From Alphaproteobacteria bacterium (GTDB lineage: Bacteria; Pseudomonadota; Alphaproteobacteria; JAAEOK01), in assembly GCA_024244705.1 (NCBI GenBank), contig JAAEOK010000037.1, forward strand, positions 61,354 through 125,353: DNA of 64,000 nucleotides. Reading direction: 5' to 3'. Under the pieces are notes generated by a model, which did no database searches, was not told the origin of the DNA, and worked only from the letters and a program-made list of their open reading frames with translations. Made by a program: the position numbers and the translations under genes. Shown here in pieces: positions 27,512 through 36,581 of the stretch (within the stretch, counting starts at the first letter, position 1; every line of letters starts with the position of its first letter).

Positions 27512-28441
27512 TTATGTGGTCATTGTCTTGTCGGCCGGTGAGTCTGTCAAGTCTTCCGGACTCGGGCCGAGCAACGTGATCGGAGTCTCGGTTCGCTTGT
27601 CCCTCAGCCGCCAGCGCCCGTTCTCCACAGTCGAGAAAAACTCCTGCAGCACCTGATTGAACAACGCGGGTTCCTCGATGTTGACGGTATGCCCCGTCTT
27701 TGGAAGGACGAACAATCCGGCGGATGGAATGGTACGCTTGAGGAAGGCGCCGGTCGCCAGCGCCGGCCGATCCTCGTCGCCATGCGTGATCAGAGCCGGT
27801 ACCGTCATTGCGCTCAACTCCGCTTCCATTTCTAACGGCGAGGGGCGAAGCATCTGCACGCCCCGCAGCGTGTTCGCGGCGCCGCGTTCGGAGTGCTCCG
27901 AAAGCTGCTCGATAAACTGCTTGTAGGCCCGAGGGTCCTTGGCCTCGAGCTGTTCGCGGCCGGGTGTCATTCCCCAGACCGGTGCGAACTTCTTCGCGCC
28001 CTCTTGTTCCCATCGCTGCGCCACTTGCTCCAATTCCGAGCGGAACTTTTCAGCTTGATCGGGCTCGGCTCCAAATCCAACGCCGCCGATCATGATCGAC
28101 AGCGCCCGTTCCGGACAGAGAACTCCGAACTGCATCGTCGTGTAACCGCCCATGGAAAGACCGACGATATGGGCCTTGTCGATCTCCAGGTGGTCCAGGA
28201 GCTCTTTCGCGTCCTCAACAGCACGCTGCTGGCTGTACATTTCGACGTCATCAGGAACGTCCGATGGCGGATATCCGCGCGCATTGAACGCAATGCACCG
28301 ATAGCGGCGGCAGAAGTAACGCATCTGCGGCTCCCACGACCGGTAGTCGCCCGAGTACTCATGAACGAAAAGAATCGGTGTCCCCGATCCGGTTTCCTCG
28401 TAGTAGAGATTCACTCCGTCGGAAGTCGTCGCGTGGGGCAT
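27512..28441 (-). CDS. Alpha/beta hydrolase
   Basis: About 309 residues. ILFVHEYSGDYRSWEPQ, CIAFNARGYPPSD, the nucleophile elbow GLSMGG, the acid in THGDEDRP and the His in KTGHTVN form the Ser-Asp-His set. ATG 28441 is chosen because family similarity starts at ATTSDGVNLYYEE; the longer frame to 28570 is unrelated. It is related to RutD, 3-oxoadipate enol-lactonase and similar C-C/ester/amide hydrolases. It is divergent from the six-gene F420/acyl-CoA operon and just upstream of the importer operon on the same strand, so a role in the same catabolism is likely. Confidence 0.85.
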   Translation of the reverse strand: MPHATTSDGVNLYYEETGSGTPILFVHEYSGDYRSWEPQMRYFCRRYRCIAFNARGYPPSDVPDDVEMYSQQRAVEDAKELLDHLEIDKAHIVGLSMGGYTTMQFGVLCPERALSIMIGGVGFGAEPDQAEKFRSELEQVAQRWEQEGAKKFAPVWGMTPGREQLEAKDPRAYKQFIEQLSEHSERGAANTLRGVQMLRPSPLEMEAELSAMTVPALITHGDEDRPALATGAFLKRTIPSAGLFVLPKTGHTVNIEEPALFNQVLQEFFSTVENGRWRLRDKRTETPITLLGPSPEDLTDSPADKTMTT

Positions 28442-28776
28442 GTCCTGTCCAATGCTTCGTCGTTTTTGGGGCGCAGTGGACGGCAGGATTACGGCGGTCA
28501 AATCCCAGCCCGCCAATTCCGTGCAATTTCGCCGCCTATCGCCCGAGTTGGAACCCGTTCTTGTTGTCAATCAATCGATTTTCCCAAACTAGCGTCGCAT
28601 GCACCTCTATGATAAATCTACGGAAATCGTGCGAACACATGGCCGATTCCCGTTAACGGCCGTATGGGGCACGGCAAGCGTTCAAATGCTTGCGCGCGGC
28701 GCGATTCGGGGCTCAATATGATCCCCATGCGATACAGTTCGTGGCCTACGGCCAAAAAAACGGCGAGAGGGTGTCG
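28442..28776. other. Divergent intergenic region
   Basis: 335 bases between the hydrolase (minus) and the CoA-transferase operon (plus). It should contain promoters for both directions. No clear operator repeat or RNA gene was noticed. Confidence 0.4.
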
Positions 28777-29979
28777 ATGGCCGGCCCGTTGAACGGTGTA
28801 CGGGTCCTCGATCTCACCAGGTATCTGGCGGGGGCTTATACGACCATGGTCCTCGGCGATCTCGGCGCCGAGATCATCAAGGTCGAAAACCCCGACGGCG
28901 GCGATTTCTCTCGTCAGGTCGGCCCATATGTCGAAGACGTCAGCACCTATTTCCTCAGCGTCAACCGCGGCAAGAAGAGCGTCGCGGTCAACCTCAAGCA
29001 CGACGACGGGCGCGCGCTGGTCCTCGACCTCGCCGAGCGGGTCGACATCGTCGTCGAAAACTTTCTGCCCGGCACGGCCGCGCGCCTCGGCCTCGGTTAC
29101 GAGGACATGCGCAAACGAAACGGTTCGATCATCTATGCGTCGTGCTCCGGATTCGGCCAAACCGGCCCCTACGCCTCGAAACCGGCCTTCGACATGCTGA
29201 TCCAGGGCATGGCAGGCACGATCAGTATTACTGGAGAACCCGGTCGAGCCCCCGTCCGTGTCGGCTTCTCGATCGGGGACATCGGCGCCGCGCTCTTCCT
29301 GGCAAATGGCATTCTGTCGGCCCTGCACAAACGCGACCGGAGCGGCGAAGGCGGGTGGGTCGAAGTCGGGATGCTCGATGCTCAAGTCGCGCTGCTCGAG
29401 AACGCATTCAGCCGTTACTTGAATACCGGCGAGATCCCGATGCCGGAGGGTGGGCGGCATCCGGTCGCGACGCCGATGCAGGTAATAGAGACGAAGGATG
29501 GGTACATGTGCCTCGCCGTCGGATCGGACCAGCAGTGGAAGGACTTCTGCGACGCCGTGGAGCGGCCGGAATTAGCAGATGATCCCCGCTTCCGAACGAA
29601 CCCAGACCGCACCAAAAGACGGGATGAGCTGGAGGGCATTCTCCTAGAGATCACACGCACGCGGCATACGGATGAGTGGGTGTCGCTTCTGGAGAGCCGA
29701 CAGGTTCCGGCTGGTCCGGTCAACACGGTCGACCGGGTGGTCGACGATCCCCAAATTCAGGCTCGCGACGTGGTCGTCGAGGTCGGTCACCATCGGGCCG
29801 GAAAGTTGCGCGTCGTCAATACGCCGCTGCGCTTCTCCGACGCCAATGTTGGACCGTCCGAAGCGTCGCCGGACCTCGGCGAGCACACTGCCTCGATCCT
29901 ACGGGATGTACTCAATCGCACCGACGACGAAATCGCGGGATTGGCTGCCGCGGGTGCCATCGGCTGCCCGGAGTCCTGA
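28777..29979 (+). CDS. CaiB/BaiF (class III) CoA transferase
   Basis: About 400 residues. GVRVLDLTRYLAGAYTTMVLGDLGAEIIKVE is the hallmark N-terminus. NRGKKSVAVNLK follows, and PAFDMLIQGMAGTISITG contains the Asp that forms the acyl anhydride in formyl-CoA transferase. ATG 28777 with GAGAGG six bases upstream is preferred over 28690. It moves CoA between acyl-CoA and a free acid. It is first in a tight operon with LLM, crotonase, nitrilase-like, thioesterase and Fgd genes. Confidence 0.9.
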   Translation: MAGPLNGVRVLDLTRYLAGAYTTMVLGDLGAEIIKVENPDGGDFSRQVGPYVEDVSTYFLSVNRGKKSVAVNLKHDDGRALVLDLAERVDIVVENFLPGTAARLGLGYEDMRKRNGSIIYASCSGFGQTGPYASKPAFDMLIQGMAGTISITGEPGRAPVRVGFSIGDIGAALFLANGILSALHKRDRSGEGGWVEVGMLDAQVALLENAFSRYLNTGEIPMPEGGRHPVATPMQVIETKDGYMCLAVGSDQQWKDFCDAVERPELADDPRFRTNPDRTKRRDELEGILLEITRTRHTDEWVSLLESRQVPAGPVNTVDRVVDDPQIQARDVVVEVGHHRAGKLRVVNTPLRFSDANVGPSEASPDLGEHTASILRDVLNRTDDEIAGLAAAGAIGCPES

Positions 29980-30009
29980 CCCTGTGGCGAGCCGAATGGA
30001 GATGAACAG

Positions 30010-31026
30010 ATGATCGAGGGGGGCAACGGGAGGTGGCGTTTCGGCCTGGCCATTGTCGCGAACGACCCTCCCCAAGATTTCATCCGACTGGTCGAAACCG
30101 CCGAGGACCTGGGGTTCGAATACATCTGGGTCTGCGACTCGTCGCTCCACGGACGCGACGTTTACGCGTACCTGACTCTCTGCGCCCAGCACACGAAACA
30201 GGCGAAAATCGGTGTCAGTGTCACCCATCCTTTTACCCGCCATCCGGCCATCAACGCTAACGCGATCGCGACAATCGACGAGATCTCGGAAGGACGCGCG
30301 ATCCTGGGAGTCGGAACCGGAGACCGCCCGCAGCAGGAGCTCGGAATTCGGCCGGCCCGCGTCGCGGAGATGCAGGAGTGGATACCGCTCTTGCGCAATC
30401 TCATTTCCGGAGAACCCGTCTCCTATTCTGGCGAACACTGGCAGGCGAAGGACGCGACGGTGCGCTATGCGTTGCGCCGCGACATTCCCATCCAGGTCGC
30501 GGCGTCCGGACCGCGAATGCTGAAGCTGGCCGGCGCGATGGGGGACGGCGCCATCGTGCGTGTCGGGATGGCGCCGGAAGGTGTTGTGTTCGCGTTGGAA
30601 CATCTCGCCGCCGGGGTGGCAGAGGCCGGCGGTGAGATGGACGATAAGGACATCGGATTCCTGGTCAACTGCTGCATCTACGACGACCGGGACCGGGCCC
30701 TTCGGGAGGCCCGGCTGGATACCGCTTGGTATCTGCAGACTGCCCCGAAGATCGCGGAGGTCGTGGGCGTCCCAGAGGAAACGATGCAGGCGGTTCGAGA
30801 AGCCTATCGGGGCGGACATTTGAACCAGGCCCAAGAGGCCGCGTCCAACGTCCCGGATGAGCTCGCGCAGCAATTCGTGCTCGCCGGGACACCAGACGAG
30901 GCCAAGGACCTTGTTCACCGAATCGGTGAGAAGGGCGTGCGGCGACTGGAAATTTTCACCATGGGGCCGGACCGGCACCAGATCGTTCGAAGCTTCGGCG
31001 AGCATATCATTCCCGCGTTTCGCTAA
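30010..31026 (+). CDS. LLM-class flavin/F420-dependent oxidoreductase
   Basis: A 338-residue bacterial-luciferase-fold protein. FGLAIVANDPPQDFIRLVETAEDLGFEYIWVCD, IGVSVTHPFTRHPAINANAIATIDEIS, AILGVGTGDRP and IPIQVAASGPRMLKLAGAMGDG follow the pattern of methylene-H4MPT reductase-type F420 enzymes. In this genomic setting F420 is the likely cofactor rather than FMN. It starts 30 bases after the CoA-transferase. Its role may be reduction or oxidative attack on a ring or unsaturated acyl compound. Confidence 0.88.
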   Translation: MIEGGNGRWRFGLAIVANDPPQDFIRLVETAEDLGFEYIWVCDSSLHGRDVYAYLTLCAQHTKQAKIGVSVTHPFTRHPAINANAIATIDEISEGRAILGVGTGDRPQQELGIRPARVAEMQEWIPLLRNLISGEPVSYSGEHWQAKDATVRYALRRDIPIQVAASGPRMLKLAGAMGDGAIVRVGMAPEGVVFALEHLAAGVAEAGGEMDDKDIGFLVNCCIYDDRDRALREARLDTAWYLQTAPKIAEVVGVPEETMQAVREAYRGGHLNQAQEAASNVPDELAQQFVLAGTPDEAKDLVHRIGEKGVRRLEIFTMGPDRHQIVRSFGEHIIPAFR

Positions 31027-31131
31027 ACCGGTGCCCGCTATTTGGTGGGCATCGGCACGGCGGAAAGGACCGTCACGGAGATTGAGGACCGACCAACGGG
31101 TACCGGATGTAAGGAGATAGGGTTGAGGGCG

Positions 31132-31938
31132 ATGGACAGCGATAGTGCGACGACAAACGACGATTTGGTGACCCGGATCGAAGACGGAATCGGGACGATC
31201 GTCATCAACCGGCCCGATCAGCGCAACGCTCTGACGCTCGGTATGTGGCGGAGTATTCCGTCGGTGATGAGGACGCTAAACGAGGATCCGAACGTCAAGG
31301 TAATCGTTATCCGGGGTGCCGGCGACAAGGCGTTTTCCGCCGGTGGGGACATCACAGAGTTCCTCGAGCTTGCGCAGTCCCCGGAAGATGCCGTCGGCGA
31401 GTACCCGATAATCCAGGGCGCGCTCGAGTCGATCGAGCAATCACCAAGGGTGGTCATCGCGATGATCCGCGGCTATGCCATGGGCGGGGCCTGGATCCTG
31501 ATCACCGCGTGCGACCTGCGGATCGCGGCGGAGGATGCCGTCTTCGCGATCCCGTCGGCGCGGATCGGCATCACCATCAGCTACCCGGATACGCTCCGCA
31601 CAATTCGGCTGATCGGACCCGCGAAAACCAAGGAGGTGCTCTATTCGGGTCGGCGCATGAATGCGCAGGATGCGCTCCAATGGGGCCTCGTGAATCACGT
31701 TATGCCGGTCGAAAAGGTTGAGGCCTACACCTACGATCTGGCGCGGACGATCGCCGTTAACGCGCCACTTTCGGTCCAGGGCGCAAAGCGCACGGTGGAA
31801 GCGTGCATGGCCGATCCCTCGCTGAGCGACATGGAGAGGGGCGACGAATTGGCGGTGGCTTGCATTCTGAGCGAAGACTTCCAGGAGGGCGTCCGCGCGT
31901 TTCTGGAAAAACGCGAAGCCAGGTTCACCGGACGATGA
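31132..31938 (+). CDS. Enoyl-CoA hydratase/isomerase family protein without catalytic Glu
   Basis: About 268 residues. FSAGGDITEFLEL and GYAMGGAWILITACDLRIAAEDAVFAIPSARIGI identify a crotonase. Both Glu positions are replaced (Ile in WILIT, Ser in PSARIG), so a hydratase role is unlikely. ATG 31132 is taken; a TTG at 31123 lies at better distance from AAGGAG (31111-31116) and may be the true start. The stop overlaps the next start by ATGA, showing tight coupling with the nitrilase-like gene. Confidence 0.85.
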   Translation: MDSDSATTNDDLVTRIEDGIGTIVINRPDQRNALTLGMWRSIPSVMRTLNEDPNVKVIVIRGAGDKAFSAGGDITEFLELAQSPEDAVGEYPIIQGALESIEQSPRVVIAMIRGYAMGGAWILITACDLRIAAEDAVFAIPSARIGITISYPDTLRTIRLIGPAKTKEVLYSGRRMNAQDALQWGLVNHVMPVEKVEAYTYDLARTIAVNAPLSVQGAKRTVEACMADPSLSDMERGDELAVACILSEDFQEGVRAFLEKREARFTGR

Positions 31939-32879
31939 ACGAGGCTGGGGTGAACGAAAGTCGCGCGGACGCCGCCGGAGCCGGTATGTCGAGCCGGGCC
32001 GTATCCATCGGACTGGTGCAGATGAACGGAGCCGGAACTCGCGAGGAGAACCTCGACAAGGCCACCCGGATGGCGGAAGAGGCACAGCGAAAGGGCGCCA
32101 ACATCGTGTGTTTTCCCGAGCTGTTCTCGTCGCCGTGGTTCCCATGGGAGAAGTCGGATTCGGGACGGGCGCACGCCGAAGACATCGATGGCCCGACCGC
32201 GCAGTGCATGCGTCGGGTTGCCAAGCGCCTCGACTTGGTGCTGGTCGTCTCGCTCTTCGAGCGGGCGGGCGACAATTATTTCAACACAGCGCTTCTCGTC
32301 GATTCAGACGGCACCGTCCGTGGAACCTATCGGAAGAACCACATCCCCGATGTACAGGGATTTTACGAAAGCCACTATTACGGCCCGAGTCAGCTCGGTT
32401 TTCCGGTCTTCGACGTCGGGTGCGGACGGATCGGCCTGCAGATCTGTTCCGACCTCATGGTCCCGGATGGCGTTCGCCTCCTCGGGCTGAAGGGCGCCGA
32501 GCTTGTGTGCGCGCCGAGGGCGACAGATTTCTTCCGCATCGAGCAATGGCGGACCGTCATGCAGGCCGAGGCGATCACCAGCGGGTGCTTCATTGCCTCG
32601 GCGAATCGCTGCGGCAAGGAAGGAGACGTCGGCATGGGCGGCATGAGCCTGGTGGTGCACCCGCAGGGCCGGGTCATGGCCGAGGCCGGATCGCGCGAAG
32701 AAGTGATCGTCGCGCAACTCGATCTCGATCAGGTCCGGGAATATCGCGCCCGCTATCCTTCAACGCTGGATGCGCGGCCGGACCTCTATGCCGAGGAGTA
32801 TGCCGCGCTCGCTGGTTCCGGTGAATCAACATCGGAATCAGTGTCGGGGCGGCCGCCGGGATCGGACCGCGATGCCTGA
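31935..32879 (+). CDS. Carbon-nitrogen hydrolase (nitrilase superfamily, N-carbamoylputrescine-amidase-like)
   Basis: About 314 residues. The catalytic triad is visible: Glu in CFPELF, Lys in YRKNHIPD, Cys in LQICSDLMVPD. YYGPSQLGFPVFD and HPQGRVMAEAG are typical for AguB-like and related amidases. It hydrolyses a carbamoyl, amide or nitrile C-N bond. ATG 31935 overlaps the preceding stop; a start at 31986 (MSSRAVSIGLVQM) is possible because similarity begins there. Operon partners suggest removal of nitrogen from an intermediate of the pathway. Confidence 0.88.
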   Translation: MNEAGVNESRADAAGAGMSSRAVSIGLVQMNGAGTREENLDKATRMAEEAQRKGANIVCFPELFSSPWFPWEKSDSGRAHAEDIDGPTAQCMRRVAKRLDLVLVVSLFERAGDNYFNTALLVDSDGTVRGTYRKNHIPDVQGFYESHYYGPSQLGFPVFDVGCGRIGLQICSDLMVPDGVRLLGLKGAELVCAPRATDFFRIEQWRTVMQAEAITSGCFIASANRCGKEGDVGMGGMSLVVHPQGRVMAEAGSREEVIVAQLDLDQVREYRARYPSTLDARPDLYAEEYAALAGSGESTSESVSGRPPGSDRDA

Positions 32880-33360
32880 CTCCGCAGACGACAGTCCGCC
32901 GGCGAGCCGGCGTATGACGCAAGCGTCGGAACAGAGAGCGCTCGCCAGGTTTCGTTTTCCCGTCCGGGTCCGTTTTGCCGACACCGACCTCAACGGGCAT
33001 GTCTTCTTTGCCAACTACCTCGTTTACATGGACGAGTCGTTCATGGCCTACCTGCATGAGATCGACCACCGCTGGGACCGGCTCGAGGAGATGGGGCTTC
33101 GCATGTACTACGTCGATGTCGGCTGTCAGCTTCTCGCTCAGGCACGTTTCGAGGACGAGCTCGACGCCCATTGCGAGATTGCGCGCATCGGGAACTCGAG
33201 CCTGCGCGCCGAGGCGACCATCGTCCGCCCGAGCGACGGCGAACTGATGGCGACCGGGCACATCGCGGCGGTCATCATCGATTCGGAAGCGGACCGCCCG
33301 GCGCGGGTGCCGGACTCGTTCAGGGAAGCGGTGGCCCGCTATCAGGGGACGGCGGTGTAG
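32872..33360 (+). CDS. Acyl-CoA thioesterase (4HBT hot-dog family)
   Basis: About 162 residues. VRFADTDLNGHVFFANYLVYMDE carries the catalytic Asp of 4-hydroxybenzoyl-CoA thioesterase-type enzymes, followed by VGCQLLAQARFEDELD. ATG 32872 overlaps the end of the previous gene by eight bases; ATG 32914 is an alternative closer to the domain. It would release the free acid from a CoA thioester of the operon's pathway. Confidence 0.85.
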   Translation: MPDSADDSPPASRRMTQASEQRALARFRFPVRVRFADTDLNGHVFFANYLVYMDESFMAYLHEIDHRWDRLEEMGLRMYYVDVGCQLLAQARFEDELDAHCEIARIGNSSLRAEATIVRPSDGELMATGHIAAVIIDSEADRPARVPDSFREAVARYQGTAV

Positions 33361-33404
33361 CATCGAGGCCGCAGCGTGCCAGGACACGGCACGAAGGGAG
33401 AACC

Positions 33405-34424
33405 ATGTTGAAAGTTGGATACAAAGCGTCCGCAGAGCAATTCGGACCTCGTGAGCTGCTGGATTTCGCGGTGCTTGCCGAAGAGCTTGGATTCGACTCC
33501 GTTTTCGTGAGCGACCACTTCCAGCCATGGCGACACCATGGCGGGCACGCACCCTATTCCCTCACTTGGCTGGGCTCGCTCGGAGAACGCACATCGACCG
33601 TGACCATTGGTACCAGCGTATTGACGCCGACGTTTCGCTATCATCCGTCGATCATCGCCCAGGCGTTCGGCACCTTGGGAATGCTGTACCCGGGGCGCGT
33701 CATGCTGGGCGTGGGCACGGGGGAATCGATGAACGAAGTGCCGGCGACGGGACGGCCTTGGCCGAAGTTCAAGGAACGCTTTGAACGCTTGAGCGAATCC
33801 ATCGACTTGATACGAAGGCTATGGAGGGAGGAGCGCGTCACATTTGAAGGGCAGTACTACCGGACCACGAATGCGACCATCTACGATCGGCCAACGGAGC
33901 CGGTTCCCATTTACGTCGCCGCGTCCGGGCCGAGCGCAGCCAAACTCGCCGGACAGGTCGCAGACGGATTCATTTGCACCAGCGGTAAGACGCCCGAGCT
34001 TTACCGCGAGACACTCCTGCCCAAGGTCGACGAGGGTCTTGCCGAGGCGGGGCGCCCCGCGGAGGCCGTCGAGCGACTCATCGAAATGAAGGTATCGTTC
34101 GACACCGACCTCGACCGGGCCAGCGAGGATACGCGTCATTGGGCCGCCCTTGCGTTGACCTCGAAGGAAAAGACCGGTGTCGAAGATCCGGTCGAGTTAG
34201 AACGGCTTGCCGATGCATTGCCGACCGACCGTGCAGCCAGCCGCTGGATTGCCTCGACGGACCCGGACGAGCATATCGACCGCATCGCGCCCTATGTGGA
34301 GCTCGGCTTCACCCACCTGGTGTTTCACGCGCCGGGTCCCGACCAGGCACGTTTTCTTCACCTTTATGCGAACGAGGTGTTGCCACGGCTGCGGCAACGG
34401 TTCGACGACCGCACACAGGAATGA
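33405..34424 (+). CDS. fgd: F420-dependent glucose-6-phosphate dehydrogenase-like protein (Fgd)
   Basis: A 339-residue LLM enzyme closely resembling mycobacterial FGD1. Visible are SDHFQPWRHHGGHAP (Asp37, His38, Trp42), LGTSVLTPTFRYHP-type strand, GVGTGE (Glu107), TSGK (Thr192, Lys195), Lys256 and Arg280. These match FGD1 residues Asp39, His40, Trp44, Glu109, Thr195, Lys198, Lys259 and Arg283 used for catalysis and phosphate binding. It would oxidise glucose-6-phosphate to the lactone while reducing F420. GAAGGGAG precedes ATG 33405. It lies 44 bases after the thioesterase. Other members of this subgroup act on other alcohols, so assay is needed for certainty. Confidence 0.85.
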   Translation: MLKVGYKASAEQFGPRELLDFAVLAEELGFDSVFVSDHFQPWRHHGGHAPYSLTWLGSLGERTSTVTIGTSVLTPTFRYHPSIIAQAFGTLGMLYPGRVMLGVGTGESMNEVPATGRPWPKFKERFERLSESIDLIRRLWREERVTFEGQYYRTTNATIYDRPTEPVPIYVAASGPSAAKLAGQVADGFICTSGKTPELYRETLLPKVDEGLAEAGRPAEAVERLIEMKVSFDTDLDRASEDTRHWAALALTSKEKTGVEDPVELERLADALPTDRAASRWIASTDPDEHIDRIAPYVELGFTHLVFHAPGPDQARFLHLYANEVLPRLRQRFDDRTQE

Positions 34425-34464
34425 CGCCCCGCGGGGGACCCATCAGGTGCGCCCGGCCGACGGC

Positions 34465-35889
34465 TTATTGTGCGGCTTCAATGCGCTTGGAGCGCCAGTC
34501 GAGCAGATCGTAGAGGATGGTGGCATCACTTTGCCCATCCAGCCCCCACGCCACATCGAAGAACGCGCATGTGCGATCCTCATCGAGCAGGCCTGCCGCG
34601 CAATCGCGGAATTTTCCTTCGACCTCCTTGTCCGACATCGGATTATGCGGTCCGCCGCGATAGTTCTCGTCCGCCCAGTGCCCTAATTTGTGGCCGTCTT
34701 TGGTCACAACTTCGATGCGCGAACGAATGCGGTCGTGTCCCATCGCATCGATTTCGGGGTCGAAACGCGTTTCGACACGCTGCTGCATCTGTTGAACCGA
34801 TTCCGAGAGTACGAATTCATCGCTGAACTCGGCCTTCCCCGCTTTGCCGCGGAGGATCATCGCCGATAGCAGGAAAGCCATGCAGAATTTTCCTTCGAGC
34901 TCCGATCTTGCGACGCGGAATCGGATCGGACCGAGGATGTTGTTGGCGGCAAAAAGAGTGACATTCTCTATCTCATCAGCGGCAAGCTCGTTCTCTTCCA
35001 TGAGGAGCTTCATGGCATCCATCGACGGATGCGTCAGCACGCCGCAAGGATAGGGCTTGATGCTGACGCCCGGACTGACGATAGAGAAAGGATTGCCGAA
35101 CCGGCCGAGCACCAAGGTCGGATCGCCGCCGCGGCCGGCGACCGACAAGTAACCCCATTTCCCGTCGAGCGCCTCCTCGTTGAACGTGAACCCTTCCCTC
35201 ACCAGCAGCGCGCTGGTCACGCCGTTTTCCGACGAGCGGGCGACATGCATGGGCTTACCCATGGTTCCGAAATTCGCGCGGATACCCGCCGCCATTGACG
35301 CCGCACCGCCGATCGCCTGCGCCATCGCACGCGCATCCAGGCCAAGCAGCTTGGCGGCCGTCACCGCCGAACCGAAGGTACCGATCGTACCGCTGGTATG
35401 AAATCCGAGATTGTAGTGATCCGGATTGATCGCTTCGGCGATCTTGCATTCGACCTCGAATCCGGCGACGAAGGCAGTCATGAAGATGCGGCCGTCGACG
35501 CCGCCCAACATATCCGAGATGGCAAGGGCCGCCGAAAGCGGTGGGATCGTCGGGTGCGTCAGCAACCCATACGGTCGAGCCGGTCCTTCTGCCAGCTGGC
35601 TATCGTCCCAGTCCATTGCATGGCCGGCCAGGCCGTTCCAGAAAGCCGCCAGATGGGCGGGCACGCGAAGCGATGTGTCGCCGACGACACGGGAATGCTG
35701 ACTACCGCCGTTGAGGCGGAGATAGCGGTCGGCGACCTCAATCGCCGGTTGCTCGGTCCCCGCCAGCATGACGCCGAGCCCGTCGACGATACACCGCCGG
35801 GCGATATGCAGGGCTGCGTCCGGAATATCTCCATATTCGAGGTACGTCGCGAATTCCGATGCCTCGCACGTCAGGCCGCGGTCGGTCAT
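34465..35889 (-). CDS. MmgE/PrpD family protein
   Basis: A 474-residue protein of the 2-methylcitrate dehydratase superfamily. RCIVDGLGVMLAG, WNGLAGHAMDWDDSQ, HPTIPPLSAALAIS, GFHTSGTIGTFGSAVTAAKLLGL and KPYPCGVLTHPSMDAM are typical. Many members are not 2-methylcitrate dehydratases but act on other hydroxy-acids. GGAAGGGAG lies six bases before ATG 35889. It is last in a four-gene minus-strand operon with an SDR, a deacetylase-like protein and a cysteine hydrolase. Confidence 0.88.
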   Translation of the reverse strand: MTDRGLTCEASEFATYLEYGDIPDAALHIARRCIVDGLGVMLAGTEQPAIEVADRYLRLNGGSQHSRVVGDTSLRVPAHLAAFWNGLAGHAMDWDDSQLAEGPARPYGLLTHPTIPPLSAALAISDMLGGVDGRIFMTAFVAGFEVECKIAEAINPDHYNLGFHTSGTIGTFGSAVTAAKLLGLDARAMAQAIGGAASMAAGIRANFGTMGKPMHVARSSENGVTSALLVREGFTFNEEALDGKWGYLSVAGRGGDPTLVLGRFGNPFSIVSPGVSIKPYPCGVLTHPSMDAMKLLMEENELAADEIENVTLFAANNILGPIRFRVARSELEGKFCMAFLLSAMILRGKAGKAEFSDEFVLSESVQQMQQRVETRFDPEIDAMGHDRIRSRIEVVTKDGHKLGHWADENYRGGPHNPMSDKEVEGKFRDCAAGLLDEDRTCAFFDVAWGLDGQSDATILYDLLDWRSKRIEAAQ

Positions 35890-35908
35890 GAGGGCTCCCT
35901 TCCGGCCG

Positions 35909-36577
35909 CTATTCGGCAGCGGCTGTTCGGCGGGCCTTCGACCGCCATATCGAGATCACTTCGTCGACCCGCGTGACCATTCCGAATCGAGCTTTCACAT
36001 TCTTCAATGTCGCGTCATGGAGCGACATATCCCAGGACGCGCAGCCGTCTTCCGGCACGCAGATATAGTAGGTGTGCTCGAACGCCTCGCGCAGCGTGCT
36101 TTCGACACAGACGTTGGTCGAGACGCCGGTCGGCACGACAGTGCGGATATTACGTGCGCGCAGCATCATATCGAGATCCGTGCCGTTGAAGGCATTGTAC
36201 CGGTGTTTGAGGACCTTGATCTCGCCGGCGGCGGGCTTGAGCTCATCGATGAACTCCGCGCCTTCGCTGCCCGCGATCGCAATTTTGTCCGACGCATAGG
36301 TTGAGCGCCGCCGTTGGGCGAGCCATGGCGCCGAATCGCTCATATGGTCGGGCAACGTCCAGAACCCGATATGGCAGACCACTACGCCGCATTCGCGCGC
36401 CGCCGCCAGCAGGTCCTGCAATGCCGGAATGATCGACCGCGCGGCCTCTAGGGGCCGCCCCGCCTTGCTCGTGGCGAAGCCGTCGACACAGAAGTCCTTC
36501 TGCATATCAATAATGATGAGCGCGGTGTGCGCCGGATCGAGGCGCTCTTCGAGGCTCTCCAGAATCGGCGGTTCCAT
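35909..36577 (-). CDS. Isochorismatase-family cysteine hydrolase (RutB/ureidoacrylate or carbamoylsarcosine amidase-like)
   Basis: About 222 residues. The triad is Asp in IIIDMQKDFC, Lys in KVLKHRYNAF and Cys in PTGVSTNVCVEST. YNAFNGTDLDMMLRARNI and the acidic/aromatic context place it with N-carbamoyl or ureido amide hydrolases. ATG 36577, nine bases after AGGAGA, is preferred over the longer frame. It starts 4 bases after the deacetylase stop. It would release ammonia/CO2 or an amine from an amide intermediate. Confidence 0.86.
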   Translation of the reverse strand: MEPPILESLEERLDPAHTALIIIDMQKDFCVDGFATSKAGRPLEAARSIIPALQDLLAAARECGVVVCHIGFWTLPDHMSDSAPWLAQRRRSTYASDKIAIAGSEGAEFIDELKPAAGEIKVLKHRYNAFNGTDLDMMLRARNIRTVVPTGVSTNVCVESTLREAFEHTYYICVPEDGCASWDMSLHDATLKNVKARFGMVTRVDEVISIWRSKARRTAAAE

Positions 36578-36581
36578 TTCG

